Shown here: in pieces, positions 8,792 to 21,790 of the stretch
Numbering within the stretch: the first letter of the stretch is position 1
Layout of the letters: each line of letters begins with the position of its first letter
NCBI RefSeq assembly: GCF_000270185.1
Contig: NC_015516.1
Span: 1,163,001 to 1,227,000, forward strand
DNA length: 64,000 bases
Source: Melissococcus plutonius ATCC 35311
Lineage (GTDB): Bacteria > Bacillota > Bacilli > Lactobacillales > Enterococcaceae
Reading direction: 5' to 3'
The notes under the pieces: generated by a model
Seen by the model: the letters and a program-made list of their open reading frames with translations, nothing else
What the model was told of the DNA's origin: nothing
Databases searched by the model: none
Made by a program: the position numbers and the translations under genes

Positions 8792-9084
8792 TTAGTTTGT
8801 ATGCGCCCACCAATAATGTAGTCCGGTAGGTGGTACCTTTGTATATTTTGCATTTGACCAAAATCCAGCGTCGCCATATGCACGATGCATATCATTTTCA
8901 ATTCTACCAACAGATGAAGTATGGTTTTTACTAGCATGGAGATAATCTGAGTATCCAAATGTACCATTCCATCCTATATCATAATTCTATGTCCGCCGCC
9001 TATAGTAGCTGCTAAGGTCGTTGTTGCGACCCCAGTACCAAGTAACATCATCCTAACAATAAAGATAATGCATTTTTTCATCAT
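8792..9084 (-). pseudogene. Lactococcin 972-family bacteriocin precursor, frameshifted
   Basis: After a GGGAGG ribosome site, the ATG at 9082-9084 opens a signal peptide ending LGTGVATTTLAATIGGGHR. The frame then hits a TAG. In the shifted frame the mature lactococcin 972-type sequence continues: YDIGWNGTFGYSDYLHASKN, then HTSSVGRIENDMHRAYGDAG and FWSNAKYTKVPPTGLHYWWA, stopping at a TAA (8792-8794). The family is known for secreted Gly/Trp/Tyr/His-rich peptides of this kind that act on cell-wall synthesis. Restoring one base near 8982-8990 gives a 97-residue precursor. The lesion would destroy the mature toxin. Confidence 0.85.
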
Positions 9085-9103
9085 AATTCCTCCCAAGATT
9101 AGG

Positions 9104-9133
9104 ATTATCGCACAACTTCATACTAATTGTAAA
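9104..9133 (-). promoter_or_regulatory. Possible promoter of the bacteriocin locus
   Basis: TTTACA (9128-9133), 18 nt, then GATAAT (9104-9109), only 20 nt before the first ATG. The interval 9134-9488 beyond it shows no gene. Confidence 0.35.
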
Positions 9134-9488
9134 AAATTTTTAAGAAAATTGCAAGCACTTTCTTTACAAATAGTTATTAAAAATTTTTATGAAGTACTTT
9201 TTGTTTTAAATTCTATTGACTATAAAATTAACTATATTTTTAATAATTTTTACTAAAATATACTTTTTTAATACATATTTTTTGAACTAAAAATTTGTTG
9301 AGCAGCTATTCTTCACCTCATTTTCCACCAAAATTCAAACTATTTCCTCCCTTATAAGAAATAGTTATCTATAAATTATCTGATTGTTTATTATAAAGTA
9401 AAAACAAAAATTCTATCTCTTCTATCCATAGATTTTTTCTACTTTTTATCAATTTAACTAACTAGACCAATTTGATAAGAATATGAAA

Positions 9489-9524
9489 AAAAGAGTAGAA
9501 AACTATGATTTTCTACTCTTTTTG
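9489..9524 (-). terminator. Strong hairpin terminator
   Basis: AAAAAGAGTAGAAAA pairs perfectly with TTTTCTACTCTTTTT (15 bp, 6-nt loop). It lies 329 nt beyond the Mga-like pseudogene on the minus strand and also insulates the bacteriocin promoter. The interval 9525-9852 shows nothing else. Confidence 0.75.
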
Positions 9525-9852
9525 TTATTTTTTCACTGCTTAATTAAAAGGGTAACTTAATTCAGATCAAATATTATTTTTGATCATCCTAGTTAACAAT
9601 AAAAAGACTTAAATTGGTTTTCTTTTCTGTCTATCTAACTATAAATTATAGCTATTCCCTGTTTCCTTTATTTCTGCTACTTCAATGTAATGAATGGATA
9701 ACATTTTTTATTAGTATCTGATATCTCTAATAGCAATTTTTAGAAAAATTTAGATAGAAATAGCCAAATAATGACATTTCCTGCTACTTCTCCTTAATAT
9801 TTTTGCTTTTTCAATGGATAACTAAAAAATTTTTTCATTAAGTTTCTCTTTT

Positions 9853-11270
9853 TTATTTGCCGTAAAAAATTTCTTCAATCTTCTCACACAATTGCGAAAA
9901 ATGTGTAGCATTGAAAAGTGGTTGTCCATAAAAGAAGAAACATTTTGGATATAATAGCTCCAATTGAGGCAGATAAAGATCAGAAAGAATCAATTGAGGC
10001 ACATCTTGTAATGAGTTGACGTATAGAATTGGAACGTCTACGGTTGCTTTAATTCTTCTTTGCAATTGTTGTAGTTGTAAGTTAGGAATTTGTGTAAAAA
10101 ATAGAATTTTGATTGACTGTTGGTTTTTAAGTTGTTTTTTCTTAAAGAATAGTAGGTAACTCGAAAGTAAAAGTTGCTGATCCACAATAGATGTATTTAG
10201 AGAAAGAAAACGACTCATTCTAGTATATTGTTTTTGCCAATAAAAGTCATTAAAAAAGAAGCATTTGATATCCAAAAATGCCGTTTCTGGCAATTGTTTT
10301 ATGAGTTGTTTATATTGCATAAATAGTCTTTTGATCTTCTTTTGTTCAGCAATGGATAATGAACGGTCAAGAGAGTGAAACAAAACGGATTGTTTATGAA
10401 CAATTGAATACTCATCGATTAAGGCATGAGGCATTTCTTTAAAGAAAATAGTTGAATTTGTTAACTGTTTAAATTCTTTTTGAAAAAAAATTTTTTTCTT
10501 CTTCAATTGCAAATTGTTTTAAAAAAAGCAGAATAATTTCGATTTCTACCAAAAAATCGATCGATCAAAAGCAACTGTTTGCCTTGTGTCTGTAAAATAT
10601 CTTTAGACAATGAATGGCCATTTTGAATTCTTGATAGGTTAATACTTAAAATAACTTTTGCTTTTAAAAAATCTAAATAGGATACATTATCAAAATGGAG
10701 TTCCTGAATCAAAAAATTCTGCAATTCTTGTTCATTAATGGCAGGAAAAGGCCAATTTTCTTCTTCAAAACATTGCCAATAAAATTCAATGAAACAATGC
10801 CGAATAGCTGCTTCTTTTCCCTGTATTTTCTGCTTACTTCTTAAGTCGATTGTCACTCCATAGGTAGAAAAAAGACGGTTCACCTTTTTTAAGTACCTAA
10901 TTAAGGTGGCAATACTAATATAATGTTGTTGTGAAAAAGCTAATAAGCTAGTAAATTGTTGTTGAAATAAAGCATGCACAATTTTATAATTTAAACTTTG
11001 TTTAAAATAGGTTTTATAGATCATTGAAAAAGAAGCACCAGGTAACAATCGAAAATAAACCATACGCTGATCAAGAATAAAAATCATTTGTTCATGCCAA
11101 TAAAATTGATCACTCTCTTTTTGAAACCATTCCAAACTCTTTTTGATCGTTTGTTGGTCTAGATTGACTTGTTTTGCTATTTTGGCAAAAGACATTTTTT
11201 CTTTATTGTTCAAAAAAATTAATAATTTTATTAGTTGTCTGTAGGGTTTATCTAATAATTCTTGAAATAT
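9853..11270 (-). pseudogene. Mga-like transcriptional regulator, broken
   Basis: Two overlapping frames (upper 10503-11270, lower 9853-10512) join into one protein of about 472 residues. It resembles Mga-type regulators: N-terminal FQELLDKPYRQLIKLLIFL, a helix-turn-helix (SFAKIAKQVNLDQQTIKKSL), a second HTH-like part, PRD-like middle and an EIIB-like C-terminus. The frames switch within A/T runs near 10480-10525, consistent with one lost base. The natural start position, 6 nt after an AAGGAG site, now reads ATA (11268-11270), so initiation is also damaged; the next candidate is TTG at 11213. Mga homologues control virulence or sugar-related genes; the target here is unknown. Confidence 0.7.
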
Positions 11271-11340
11271 AGGCTTCTCCTTCTGTTCACAGTTTAGATC
11301 TTAGTTTAACATCTGATATAACCTATTTATTGTCTATGTA

Positions 11341-11366
11341 GTTAACATAATAAAATTATAGGAAAC
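11341..11366. repeat. Copy 1 of a 26-bp palindromic motif
   Basis: GTTAACATAATAAAATTATA followed by GGAAAC. It matches the sequence at 50618-50643 in 24 of 26 positions and lies 71 nt upstream of the Mga-like gene's start position. Its minus-strand reading contains a TATAAT that could be a -10 box. Confidence 0.5.
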
Positions 11367-11372
11367 CAACTG

Positions 11373-12311
11373 TTATTTATAACTGCTTATTATTTTTATA
11401 TAATTTAATTTTTGTATTTTTAAATGGTTTAGTAATTGTGCATATAAACACATTTTTTCATATTGTATTTGTTCAGTAGATTTATTTTTTAATGACAAAA
11501 TTTGAGTTAGTTCATCTAACCATTCATCCCTTAAATCATTGATTGAATTTTCTTCTTTATTATCAAATAATGGATAAGACAAGTTAAAGCAATGATTTTC
11601 TGTTAAAGAAAAAATACCCGTCGACAGCATTGATTCATAGAAAATATTTCTTTTGCTTGGTATTTTTCGCTTTTTCGCTGCTCTTGTGACTAGGTATTGT
11701 GCTTGTGCTAAAAAATAATCCAATGATACATCCCCTAGTAACTGTTGAAGTTGTTGGAATTCATCGACTTCTGTTTTCCTTAAAGAGGATTTTAGTTGTA
11801 ATTTCTTAAAATAGCTAGGTAATGTGAATGATGGGCTTGATTCATTTTGAATAGAAATAAAGGCAATCTTGTCATTCTTTATTTGATTTTTTTGAAAAAA
11901 TGAATCGTTAGAATGGGAAACACCAAAAAAGAAACCACATGAATCCTTCAAAAAATGCCTCCAACATCCTTCTCCTAAAAACCAGACTTGGCTTTTTTCA
12001 TCTATTTGTTGAAATTGTTTAAAAAAGACAGATTTTATTAATGGAAATTCAGGTTTTTTAGAAAAGATAGGAAATGTTAATGCATAATGTTTCTCTTTTC
12101 TTTGCAATAAATGATAGTGAATCATACGATCTATTATTTTTTCGAGGCCTTTTTCGCTATGAAATACTTGTTTTAAGTGTCTCAAGGTAATTGGTATATC
12201 CTGATGTTCATCTAAATAAACAACAACCTTATCAAATAGTTCATGTTGGGTAAGTGAATGAATAGCATGCTCATGTTCTTTTGATTGAAAATAATAATGC
12301 ATTTCTGTCAT
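11373..12311 (-). CDS. DUF1803-like protein
   Basis: A 312-residue soluble protein. The N-terminal third (FDKVVVYLDEHQDIPITLRH, then FHSEKGLEKIIDRMIHYHLL and FPIFSKKP) resembles the DUF1803 family of lactic acid bacteria, in which a short wing-helix-like region precedes a variable body. No catalytic motif or membrane segment is visible. The ATG at 12309-12311 follows an AGGAG site with 9-nt spacing. It lies between ppaC and the Mga-like pseudogene. I recall similar genes beside ppaC in streptococci, but that is memory rather than sequence evidence. Function unknown. Confidence 0.6.
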   Translation of the reverse strand: MTEMHYYFQSKEHEHAIHSLTQHELFDKVVVYLDEHQDIPITLRHLKQVFHSEKGLEKIIDRMIHYHLLQRKEKHYALTFPIFSKKPEFPLIKSVFFKQFQQIDEKSQVWFLGEGCWRHFLKDSCGFFFGVSHSNDSFFQKNQIKNDKIAFISIQNESSPSFTLPSYFKKLQLKSSLRKTEVDEFQQLQQLLGDVSLDYFLAQAQYLVTRAAKKRKIPSKRNIFYESMLSTGIFSLTENHCFNLSYPLFDNKEENSINDLRDEWLDELTQILSLKNKSTEQIQYEKMCLYAQLLNHLKIQKLNYIKIISSYK

Positions 12312-12384
12312 GATTGTTTACTCCTATGTGCCATTACTATAATAACTGTCATTATAGCATATTTTTTTATCCATAGAATCAATA

Positions 12385-12421
12385 AAAAAATGAGTAAAGG
12401 AAATCTCCCTTACTCATTTTT
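12385..12421 (-). terminator. Terminator downstream of ppaC
   Basis: AAAAATGAGTAA pairs with TTACTCATTTTT, followed on the minus strand by a T-run. It lies about 145 nt after the ppaC stop; the interval between shows no gene. Confidence 0.75.
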
Positions 12422-12564
12422 GTTCAATTTATTTCTTTTATATAACTAAAATTCATAGTTATTTTAAATTTGTATAAATTAGTGGTTATTAAATAGAGAT
12501 AAATAAAATAGGTGAACATTTAATAATTTCTTTTTATTGAAAAATCATTTTTAGACGATCAAAT

Positions 12565-13491
12565 TTAATTAAATGCCTCAGTCAGTGCTGGAATGACTTG
12601 CTTTTTACGTGAAACAATTCCTTTTAAAAAGGCACGATTATTTTTCAATGTTACATTAAACGCTTGTTCTACTTTTTCAGGTGTTGAACCAATAACGAGT
12701 AATTCAGAATCACTTGCAATAATATCTGTAATGAGTAAAACAAATACATCATAAGCATTTTTTTCATTTGTGGCACGAATGGCAGTTTCTAATTCATTTT
12801 GACGATTCAATACTTCTGACAAATCTACAGTGTTTACTTGTGCCACTCTAACATTTTTTCCACCCATTGAAAAACTTTTTGCGTCTAAATCTAACAATGT
12901 TTCAGCAGATTTTGTTTCCAAGTTTGTTCCAGCCTTTAACATTTCTAGTCCATAGCTTTCCAAATCTATTTTTGCAATTTCTGCTAATTTTTTTGCAATA
13001 TCAATATCCTCTTGAGTACAAGTGGGGGATTTAAATAATAATGTATCAGAAATAATTGCTGATACCATGATGCCTGCAATCGCTGTAGGAATAGATACAT
13101 TATTCTCTTTGTACAATTTATAAAGAATAGTACAAGTACACCCTACTGGTTCTGATCGATAATATAGAGGATCAGAAGTTTTAAAATTAGCAATACGATG
13201 ATGGTCTACAACGGATAAAATATTTAGCTCTTCAATGTCAGACACACTTTGTTGAAATTCATTATGATCTACTAGCATGACATCTTTTGTAATTTCAGAA
13301 GCCTTTTCTATAATTGTTGGTACTTCAATGGCAAAATGATTTAAAGCGTATAAGGTTTCCTCATTAGGTTCCCCTAAGGCAACTGCCTCGCAGTCTTTTC
13401 CTAATTCTTTTTGTAGGTGGGCAAAACTAATTGCTGCACCTATAGCATCTGTATCTGGATTTTGATGCCCAAAAACTAAGATTTTTGACAT
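12565..13491 (-). CDS. ppaC: Manganese-dependent inorganic pyrophosphatase
   Basis: A family II (DHH) pyrophosphatase of 308 residues that splits pyrophosphate and so drives biosynthetic reactions. Metal-binding motifs are present: [14 protein letters not shown] near the start, MLVDHNE around residue 75, and SVVDHH around residue 96 (the DHH signature). The C-terminal substrate-binding signature SRKKQVIP is also intact. The frame runs 7 codons further upstream, but the ATG at 13489-13491 follows an AAGGAG site and matches the family start [13 protein letters not shown]. Confidence 0.95.
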   Translation of the reverse strand: MSKILVFGHQNPDTDAIGAAISFAHLQKELGKDCEAVALGEPNEETLYALNHFAIEVPTIIEKASEITKDVMLVDHNEFQQSVSDIEELNILSVVDHHRIANFKTSDPLYYRSEPVGCTCTILYKLYKENNVSIPTAIAGIMVSAIISDTLLFKSPTCTQEDIDIAKKLAEIAKIDLESYGLEMLKAGTNLETKSAETLLDLDAKSFSMGGKNVRVAQVNTVDLSEVLNRQNELETAIRATNEKNAYDVFVLLITDIIASDSELLVIGSTPEKVEQAFNVTLKNNRAFLKGIVSRKKQVIPALTEAFN

Positions 13492-13582
13492 AGTATCCAC
13501 TCCTTTTCTCAATTCATTATTAATGATAACAAAAAATAAAAAAGAAACAATAAAAATCGTCTCCTTTTTTACTTTTTCTTTT

Positions 13583-14347
13583 TTATCGTGTCAGATATCC
13601 CTTATAATCATCCACATGCAAGATTTTTTTAGCATTTTTTACACGCTCATCAGTAGGTGGTTCGATTCCTTCTAAAGGATAAGGGATCTTTAAATCTTCC
13701 CATTTATATTTTCCCATAGTATGGTAAGGTAACACTTCAAACTTATCCACATTGTTTAAAGTTTTAACAAACTTGTCTAACTCAATCAAATATTCATCAT
13801 AATCACTTCGAAAAGGCACTAAAACGTGACGTATCCAAACAGGTTGCCCCACTTCAGATAAGTAATGTGCTAAATCAAGAATATTTTCATTATTGAAAGT
13901 AGTTAACTCTTTGTGTTTTTCACTATTGATATGTTTAATATCAAGCAAAACTAAGTCTGTGTATTTTAATAATTCATTAAATTGACTAAAAAATGGTTCT
14001 TCTCTTGTAAATGGTTTTCCACAAGAATCCAATGTGGTTGAAATTCCTAATTCTTTCGCTTTTTTAAATAGATCAATTAAGAATTCAATTTGAAGAAGTG
14101 GTTCTCCTCCACTGACTGTTATGCCACCTTTTTCTCCCCAGTAAGAACGATAATGTAAAGCTTCTTCAATAATTTGATCAGCTGTAACAAGTTTCCCTCC
14201 TGCGCCAATTCGCCATGTATCTGGGTTATGACAAAATTCGCAACGCATCCGACAGCCTTGCATAAAGACAACAAAGCGAACACCTGGACCATCTACCGTG
14301 CCAAAATTTTCAGTTGAATGAATACGTCCTTTTATTGTTTCAGTCAT
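13583..14347 (-). CDS. pflA: Pyruvate formate-lyase activating enzyme
   Basis: A radical SAM enzyme of 254 residues that installs the glycyl radical on PflB under anaerobic conditions. The [4Fe-4S]-binding motif CRMRCEFC is at residues 31-38, preceded by [15 protein letters not shown]. The SAM-binding GGE motif follows in [10 protein letters not shown]. It lies downstream of its substrate gene pflB, separated by a 57-nt hairpin that can reduce read-through, so that the catalytic activator is made in smaller amounts than the lyase. Confidence 0.95.
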   Translation of the reverse strand: MTETIKGRIHSTENFGTVDGPGVRFVVFMQGCRMRCEFCHNPDTWRIGAGGKLVTADQIIEEALHYRSYWGEKGGITVSGGEPLLQIEFLIDLFKKAKELGISTTLDSCGKPFTREEPFFSQFNELLKYTDLVLLDIKHINSEKHKELTTFNNENILDLAHYLSEVGQPVWIRHVLVPFRSDYDEYLIELDKFVKTLNNVDKFEVLPYHTMGKYKWEDLKIPYPLEGIEPPTDERVKNAKKILHVDDYKGYLTR

Positions 14348-14377
14348 ACTTTCACTCTTTTCTTTTATAAAAATAAA

Positions 14378-14434
14378 GAAGATGCAACAAGGCTTCTTTA
14401 AAATGAAAAAGCAGAGCGCCTTGTTACATTCTTC
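14378..14434 (-). terminator. Attenuating hairpin between pflB and pflA
   Basis: GAAGATGCAACAAGGC pairs with GCCTTGTTACATTCTTC (one or two mismatches, 24-nt loop) and is followed on the minus strand by TTTATTTTTAT. It lies only 30 nt before the pflA start. Confidence 0.7.
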
Positions 14435-14485
14435 TTAAGAATAGCTTTTACAGAAATAGAATATCCTCTTAATGATTAGGTTCTA

Positions 14486-16732
14486 TTACATTCTGTCATG
14501 TGATGTTCTTGAGATAACATCAGCTTGTTGTTCAGGAGTTAAATCACGGAATTTAACGGCATAACCTGAAACGCGGATTGTTAGGTTTGGATATTTTTCT
14601 GGATGTGCCTGTGCATCTAATAACAATTCATTTGTAAACACATTGACATTTAAATGGTAACCACCTTTATCAAAATAGCCATCCATTACATTACGTAAGT
14701 TATCAATTCTAATATCATCATCTTTACCTAATCCATTTGGATTAATTGTTTGTGTATTAGAAATGCCATCTAAGGCACATGTATATTCTAATCTTGCAGT
14801 AGAGTTAAGTGAAGCAAGTAACCCATTCTTTTCACCTAAGAATTTACCATCTTGATAACTTGGATTTGCTCCTGGAGCAAGTGGCTTACCAGCACGACGT
14901 CCATCAGGTGTATTACCAGTTGCTTTTCCATAAACAACATTTGATGTAATTGTCAATAGAGAAGTTGTTGGACGAGCGTTACGATAAGTATGATGACGTT
15001 TAATTTGTGTCATAAAGTATTCAAGAATCCAGTTTGCCATTTCATCTGCTTCTTCATTATCATTTCCATAAGTTGGGAATTCATTTTGAGGAACATAGTC
15101 AACAGCAACACCATCTTCATCACGAATTACTTTTACATTACCATATTTAATAGCCATTACACTATCTGTTGCATGTGAAATTCCTGCAATACCAGTTGCA
15201 AATGTACGTTTTAAATCACTATCCATGAAAGCTAATTGAGCTGCTTCATAAGCATATTTATCATGCATATAATGAATAACATTTAGTGTATTTACATACA
15301 ATTCAGCCAACCAGTCCATAATGTCTTTATATCTTTCGATAAATTCATCAAAGTCTAGTGTATCGCCTTCCATTGGACGAAATTTAGGTCCTACTTGTGC
15401 TTTTGTTTTTTCATCTATGCCACCATTAATTGCATAAAGAGCAGCTTTTGCTAAGTTAGCACGTGCACCAAAGAATTGCATATCTTTACCCATTACTGTC
15501 GCAGACACACAACAAGCAATAGCACAATCATCTGATCCCCAGTTAGCACGTAATAAATCATCATTTTCAAATTGGATAGAAGAACTTTCTTTTGCAATTT
15601 TTGCAGCAAATGTTCTAAATCCTTCTGGTAAATGTGAAGAATATAAAACAGTTAAGTTTGGTTCTGGAGAAGGTCCCATATTTGTTAAAGTATGCAAAAT
15701 ACGGAAATCATTCTTAGTAACTAATGAACGTCCACTTAAAGCCATACCTGCTATAGATAATGTTGCCCAGATTGGATAACCAGAGAATAATTGATTGTAT
15801 TCTGGTGTACGAGCAAATTTAACCATACGCAATTTCATAATCAAGTGATCAATCAATTCTTGTGCTTCAAACTCTGTAATTGTTCCATTTTCTAAGTCAC
15901 GTTGAATATAAATATCCAAGAATGCTGAAATACGGCCAATAGACATTGCAGCACCATTTTGAGATTTGATTGCACCTAAATAACCAAAGTATAACCATTG
16001 AATTGCTTCACGGGCATTACCTGCTGGTTGAGAAATATCAAATCCATAAGAAGCAGCCATTTTTTTCAATTCGCCTAATGCACGAATTTGTTCAGTGATT
16101 TCTTCTCTTAAACGGATGACATCTTCAGTCATGCTCTTATAACCTGTATTGCTTAAATCTTTCATTTTTTCTTCGATTAAGCGATCAATACCATATAAAG
16201 CAATACGACGATAATCCCCAATAATACGGCCACGACCATAAGCGTCTGGCAATCCAGTAATAATTTTATTTTTACGAGCCGCTCTCATTTCTGGTGTATA
16301 AGCGTCAAAAACACCTTGGTTATGTGTTTTTCTTAACTCAGTAAAAATTTTTGTCATTTCTGGATCTACTTCATAACCATTTGAAGTTAGCGCATTGTTT
16401 GCCATGTTAATTCCACCAAATGGCATAAAAGCTTGTTTCAATGGTACATCTGTTTGTAATCCAACAATTTTTTCTTCTTCTTTAATCAAATAGCCAGGTT
16501 CATGTGAGGTTAATGTTGCAGGTACATTATTATCCATGTCATAAACACCGTTTTGTTGATGTTGAACTTCAAATAATTCTTGCAATTTTGTCCATAATTT
16601 GTCTGTACTTGGAGCGATTGGTTCCAAAAAGCTATCATCGCCTGTGTATTCTGTGTAATTTCTTTGAATGAAATCACGAGTGTCCACAGAAGTTTTCCAC
16701 TTGTCTCCTTTAAAACCTTTCCATTGTTCCAT
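14486..16732 (-). CDS. pflB: Formate C-acetyltransferase (pyruvate formate-lyase)
   Basis: A glycyl-radical enzyme of 748 residues converting pyruvate and CoA to acetyl-CoA and formate, the main anaerobic pyruvate route of lactic acid bacteria. The adjacent catalytic cysteines are in [15 protein letters not shown] (about residue 410). The glycyl radical site is in RVSGYAVKF near the C-terminus. Start ATG at 16730-16732 has AGGAGG 8 nt upstream; a TTG one codon earlier is less likely. A promoter (16782-16809) precedes it and pflA follows. Confidence 0.97.
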   Translation of the reverse strand: MEQWKGFKGDKWKTSVDTRDFIQRNYTEYTGDDSFLEPIAPSTDKLWTKLQELFEVQHQQNGVYDMDNNVPATLTSHEPGYLIKEEEKIVGLQTDVPLKQAFMPFGGINMANNALTSNGYEVDPEMTKIFTELRKTHNQGVFDAYTPEMRAARKNKIITGLPDAYGRGRIIGDYRRIALYGIDRLIEEKMKDLSNTGYKSMTEDVIRLREEITEQIRALGELKKMAASYGFDISQPAGNAREAIQWLYFGYLGAIKSQNGAAMSIGRISAFLDIYIQRDLENGTITEFEAQELIDHLIMKLRMVKFARTPEYNQLFSGYPIWATLSIAGMALSGRSLVTKNDFRILHTLTNMGPSPEPNLTVLYSSHLPEGFRTFAAKIAKESSSIQFENDDLLRANWGSDDCAIACCVSATVMGKDMQFFGARANLAKAALYAINGGIDEKTKAQVGPKFRPMEGDTLDFDEFIERYKDIMDWLAELYVNTLNVIHYMHDKYAYEAAQLAFMDSDLKRTFATGIAGISHATDSVMAIKYGNVKVIRDEDGVAVDYVPQNEFPTYGNDNEEADEMANWILEYFMTQIKRHHTYRNARPTTSLLTITSNVVYGKATGNTPDGRRAGKPLAPGANPSYQDGKFLGEKNGLLASLNSTARLEYTCALDGISNTQTINPNGLGKDDDIRIDNLRNVMDGYFDKGGYHLNVNVFTNELLLDAQAHPEKYPNLTIRVSGYAVKFRDLTPEQQADVISRTSHDRM

Positions 16733-16781
16733 CAAGGTAACCTCCTAATAATAAATATATGTATAACAGCTTTACAAACAA

Positions 16782-16809
16782 AGTATAACACATTCCCTTT
16801 TTAAAGCAA
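16782..16809 (-). promoter_or_regulatory. Promoter of pflB
   Basis: TTGCTT (16804-16809), 16 nt, then TATACT (16782-16787), about 50 nt before the pflB start. Confidence 0.5.
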
Positions 16810-16943
16810 GTTTTTATAATTATATTATTATTTTTTTTTTAAAATAATAATAAAATAGCTAGAAAAAGCTTATATATAAAGGAAATTATTTTATAAATAA
16901 TAAGTCAATTTTAATAGAACAGGTCATTGAAATTATATTTGAT

Positions 16944-19385
16944 TTATTTATAGATATCCATTTGATGAACTTCCAAAATTTGACCTTCTGATTTCTCGTT
17001 AATGATAACTGATCCATTAGACATGCGATGGACAAGGGGATAATTTTGACCATTTATTTGTTTTTGTGTCCCTTTTTGAGTAAGAATTGTCAAGTTTTTC
17101 GGACTGCTTTCTGCCATAAAAACGATTCGATGCGGTAGATTTTTTAATTCTTTTAATACCATTAATCCACGTTTAGCACGCCCTAATAATGTTAATTCGT
17201 CCGTACTCATTCTTTTTATATTTCCTCTTTGTGTAATAAAGGTTACCTCAGTTTCTTTTGTATCATCAATCAATAATCCGTTAACAATAACATCTTCTTC
17301 CTTTAAATTCATTGATTTGACACCTGCAGCCTTCGTACCAATAATTGGTACTTCGGATAAAGGAAATCTTAAACCAAAGCCAAAATGGCTAACTAAAAAA
17401 ACATCAAGATGATTTTGTTTGTCTGTTAGATAGACATTAACCAATTCATCATCATCAATTTTCAATTTCATACAATTTGTTGCTCGACTTTTATAGGTTC
17501 GCCATGGCGCAAAATCTGTCATTTTGGTTTGTTTGATCATACCTGCTTTTGTCATAAAGACAAATGTTTTTGTTGCACTTAACTCTTTATATAAATAAGC
17601 ACCGATAATTGCCTCATCTGCTGATAAATTTAAAATTGTTCGAGAAAGGTGTTCTCCCAATTCTTTCCATCGTAAATCTGGTAATTCATGAACGGGCCGA
17701 TAGATGACATTTGCCTTATTTGTAATCAATAATAAATGATCAAGAGTATTTACCTGTCTAGCTAGTAATAAAAAGTCTCCGCCTTTTATCCCAATTTCTT
17801 CGGGTTTAGACGCATTGTAAGATCTAATACTACTACGCTTGATATACCCTTCATGGGTAACTGTTACAATAACATCTTCTTGGGAAACTAATACCTCTGT
17901 ATCAATTTTGATTTCTTGAATTTCGTTCTCAATTTTTGTTGCACGTTCATGTGTATATTTCTTTTTCACTTCACGTAATTCTTTTTTCATTACAGCGAAC
18001 AATTCTTTTTCATTTTCAAGAATTTCAGTTAGCTTTTCTATTGATAATGCAAGCTCATTTGCTTCTTTTTCCAATTGAGTAATATCAGTATTGGTTAACC
18101 GATAAAGTTGCAAATTAACAATTGCTTCTGCTTGTTCCTCTGTAAATGCATAGGTTTTCACCAGATTTTGTTTTGCGTTTTTTTTATCTTTACTTTCTCT
18201 TATAGTAGCAATGACTTTATCTAAAATTGATAAGGCTTTGATCAACCCAGAGACAATGTGCTGTCTTTTTTTAGCTTTTTCCAACTCAAAATGACTGCGA
18301 TTTTTAATTACAATTTTTCTATGTGAAATATAACTATTTAAAATATGTACCAAACCAACTTGTCTTGGTGTCATATTATCAATAGCAACCATATTAAAAT
18401 TATAGTTAATTTGTAATTCAGTATTTTTAAATAGGTAATTTAAGATTCCTTGGGCATTAGCTTCTTTTTTTAATTCAATGACAATTCGTAAACCAGTTCT
18501 ATCACTCTCATCACGAATTTCTGCCATGCCATCAATCTTCTTATTTAGGCGAATCTCATCCATTTTTTTAACCAAAACTGCCTTGTTTACTTCATAAGGA
18601 ATCTCAGTTACAATAATTTGCTGTCTTCCACCTCTAAGTGATTCAATCGCTGTTTTAGAACGTAAAACGACCTTCCCTTTTCCTGTTTCATAGGCTTTTT
18701 TTAGTTCTTCTTTTCCTTGTAGGATACCACCAGTTGGAAAATCTGGTCCAGGAATAAATGTCATTAGTTTTTCTAATGATGTGTTCGGATGGTCAATGAG
18801 ATAAATTGTGCCATCGATAACTTCTGATAAATTATGTGTTGGAATTTCAGTCGCATAGCCAGCCGAGATACCTGTTGAGCCATTAATTAATAGATTAGGT
18901 ACTCTAGCTGGTAATACTGTAGGTTCTTTTTCAGTATCATCAAAATTCCAAACAAAGTCTACTGTCTCTTTTTCAATATCTTTTAAAAGTTCACCACTTA
19001 ATTCTGACAAACGCGCTTCAGTATAACGCATAGCTGCAGGTGGATCTCCGTCCATACTTCCATTATTACCATGCATTTCAATTAATGTTTCTCGTAATTT
19101 CCAATCTTGACTTAAACGAACCATTGCTTCATAGATACTGCTATCTCCATGTGGATGATAATTTCCCATAATATTTCCGACAGATTTTGCTGATTTTCTA
19201 AATCCCTTATCAAAGGTATTGCCATCTTTATTCATTGAAAATAAAATTCTACGTTGAACTGGTTTTAATCCATCTCGAATATCAGGTAATGCTCGTTCCT
19301 GAATAATGTATTTTGAATATCTACCAAAGCGATCTCCCATTACTTCTTCTAGCGTTAGTTCCTGGATTTCTGATTGTTTTTCCAT
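16944..19385 (-). CDS. parC: DNA topoisomerase IV subunit A
   Basis: The DNA-cutting subunit of topoisomerase IV (813 residues), which separates linked daughter chromosomes. The active-site tyrosine is residue 121 in AAMRYTEARLSE. The quinolone region reads NYHPHGDSSIYEAMVR (75-90) with Ser82 and Glu86, the sensitive-type residues (equivalent to Ser80/Glu84 in staphylococcal ParC). A coiled-coil follows around residues 440-490, then a beta-pinwheel DNA-binding C-terminus. It starts at an ATG 11 nt after parE and is translated from the same transcript. It is ParC rather than GyrA because the partner is ParE and the C-terminal domain lacks a clear GyrA box. Confidence 0.95.
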   Translation of the reverse strand: MEKQSEIQELTLEEVMGDRFGRYSKYIIQERALPDIRDGLKPVQRRILFSMNKDGNTFDKGFRKSAKSVGNIMGNYHPHGDSSIYEAMVRLSQDWKLRETLIEMHGNNGSMDGDPPAAMRYTEARLSELSGELLKDIEKETVDFVWNFDDTEKEPTVLPARVPNLLINGSTGISAGYATEIPTHNLSEVIDGTIYLIDHPNTSLEKLMTFIPGPDFPTGGILQGKEELKKAYETGKGKVVLRSKTAIESLRGGRQQIIVTEIPYEVNKAVLVKKMDEIRLNKKIDGMAEIRDESDRTGLRIVIELKKEANAQGILNYLFKNTELQINYNFNMVAIDNMTPRQVGLVHILNSYISHRKIVIKNRSHFELEKAKKRQHIVSGLIKALSILDKVIATIRESKDKKNAKQNLVKTYAFTEEQAEAIVNLQLYRLTNTDITQLEKEANELALSIEKLTEILENEKELFAVMKKELREVKKKYTHERATKIENEIQEIKIDTEVLVSQEDVIVTVTHEGYIKRSSIRSYNASKPEEIGIKGGDFLLLARQVNTLDHLLLITNKANVIYRPVHELPDLRWKELGEHLSRTILNLSADEAIIGAYLYKELSATKTFVFMTKAGMIKQTKMTDFAPWRTYKSRATNCMKLKIDDDELVNVYLTDKQNHLDVFLVSHFGFGLRFPLSEVPIIGTKAAGVKSMNLKEEDVIVNGLLIDDTKETEVTFITQRGNIKRMSTDELTLLGRAKRGLMVLKELKNLPHRIVFMAESSPKNLTILTQKGTQKQINGQNYPLVHRMSNGSVIINEKSEGQILEVHQMDIYK

Positions 19386-19396
19386 TTTCTCACTCC

Positions 19397-21469
<2,073 letters not shown>

Positions 21470-21505
21470 TTATATATTGGATTCAAGTGGCTTCTTGCCA
21501 CATTA

Positions 21506-21534
21506 TTTATAATAATACTCTAAAAGTTAGTAAA
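21506..21534 (-). promoter_or_regulatory. Promoter of parE-parC
   Basis: TTTACT (21529-21534), 17 nt, then TATAAA (21506-21511), about 50 nt before the TTG start. Confidence 0.5.
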
Positions 21535-21723
21535 AAAAAAGAACTTTCCATTTCGCTTTATCACTCTATTTTAAAATAAGCAATTTATTAATTTTTAATC
21601 TAGCTATTTATAATATGGTGAATAGCTTGATTTAAATTTAAGAAATAAAATAAATTAAATTGAATTCTTATTATTGAATAAATACGTAAACTATTGATTG
21701 CTTTTTCTTTTTTAGTAAAAAAA

Positions 21724-21752
21724 TTGTCCTATTTAATGATTCATGTTAAAAT
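21724..21752 (+). promoter_or_regulatory. Promoter of plsY
   Basis: TTGTCC (21724-21729), 17 nt, then TAAAAT (21747-21752), divergent from parE. The 333-nt interval between the two genes otherwise holds nothing I can identify. Confidence 0.6.
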
Positions 21753-21790
21753 AAGTGAGTTATTAGCTTGAATGAAAATGGGGTTGTTTT

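Noticed and set aside
8782-8967. An open frame of 61 codons over the bacteriocin region
   Set aside because: It is an out-of-frame reading of the mature lactococcin 972-like sequence; the correct frame is one base over and shows the family pattern.
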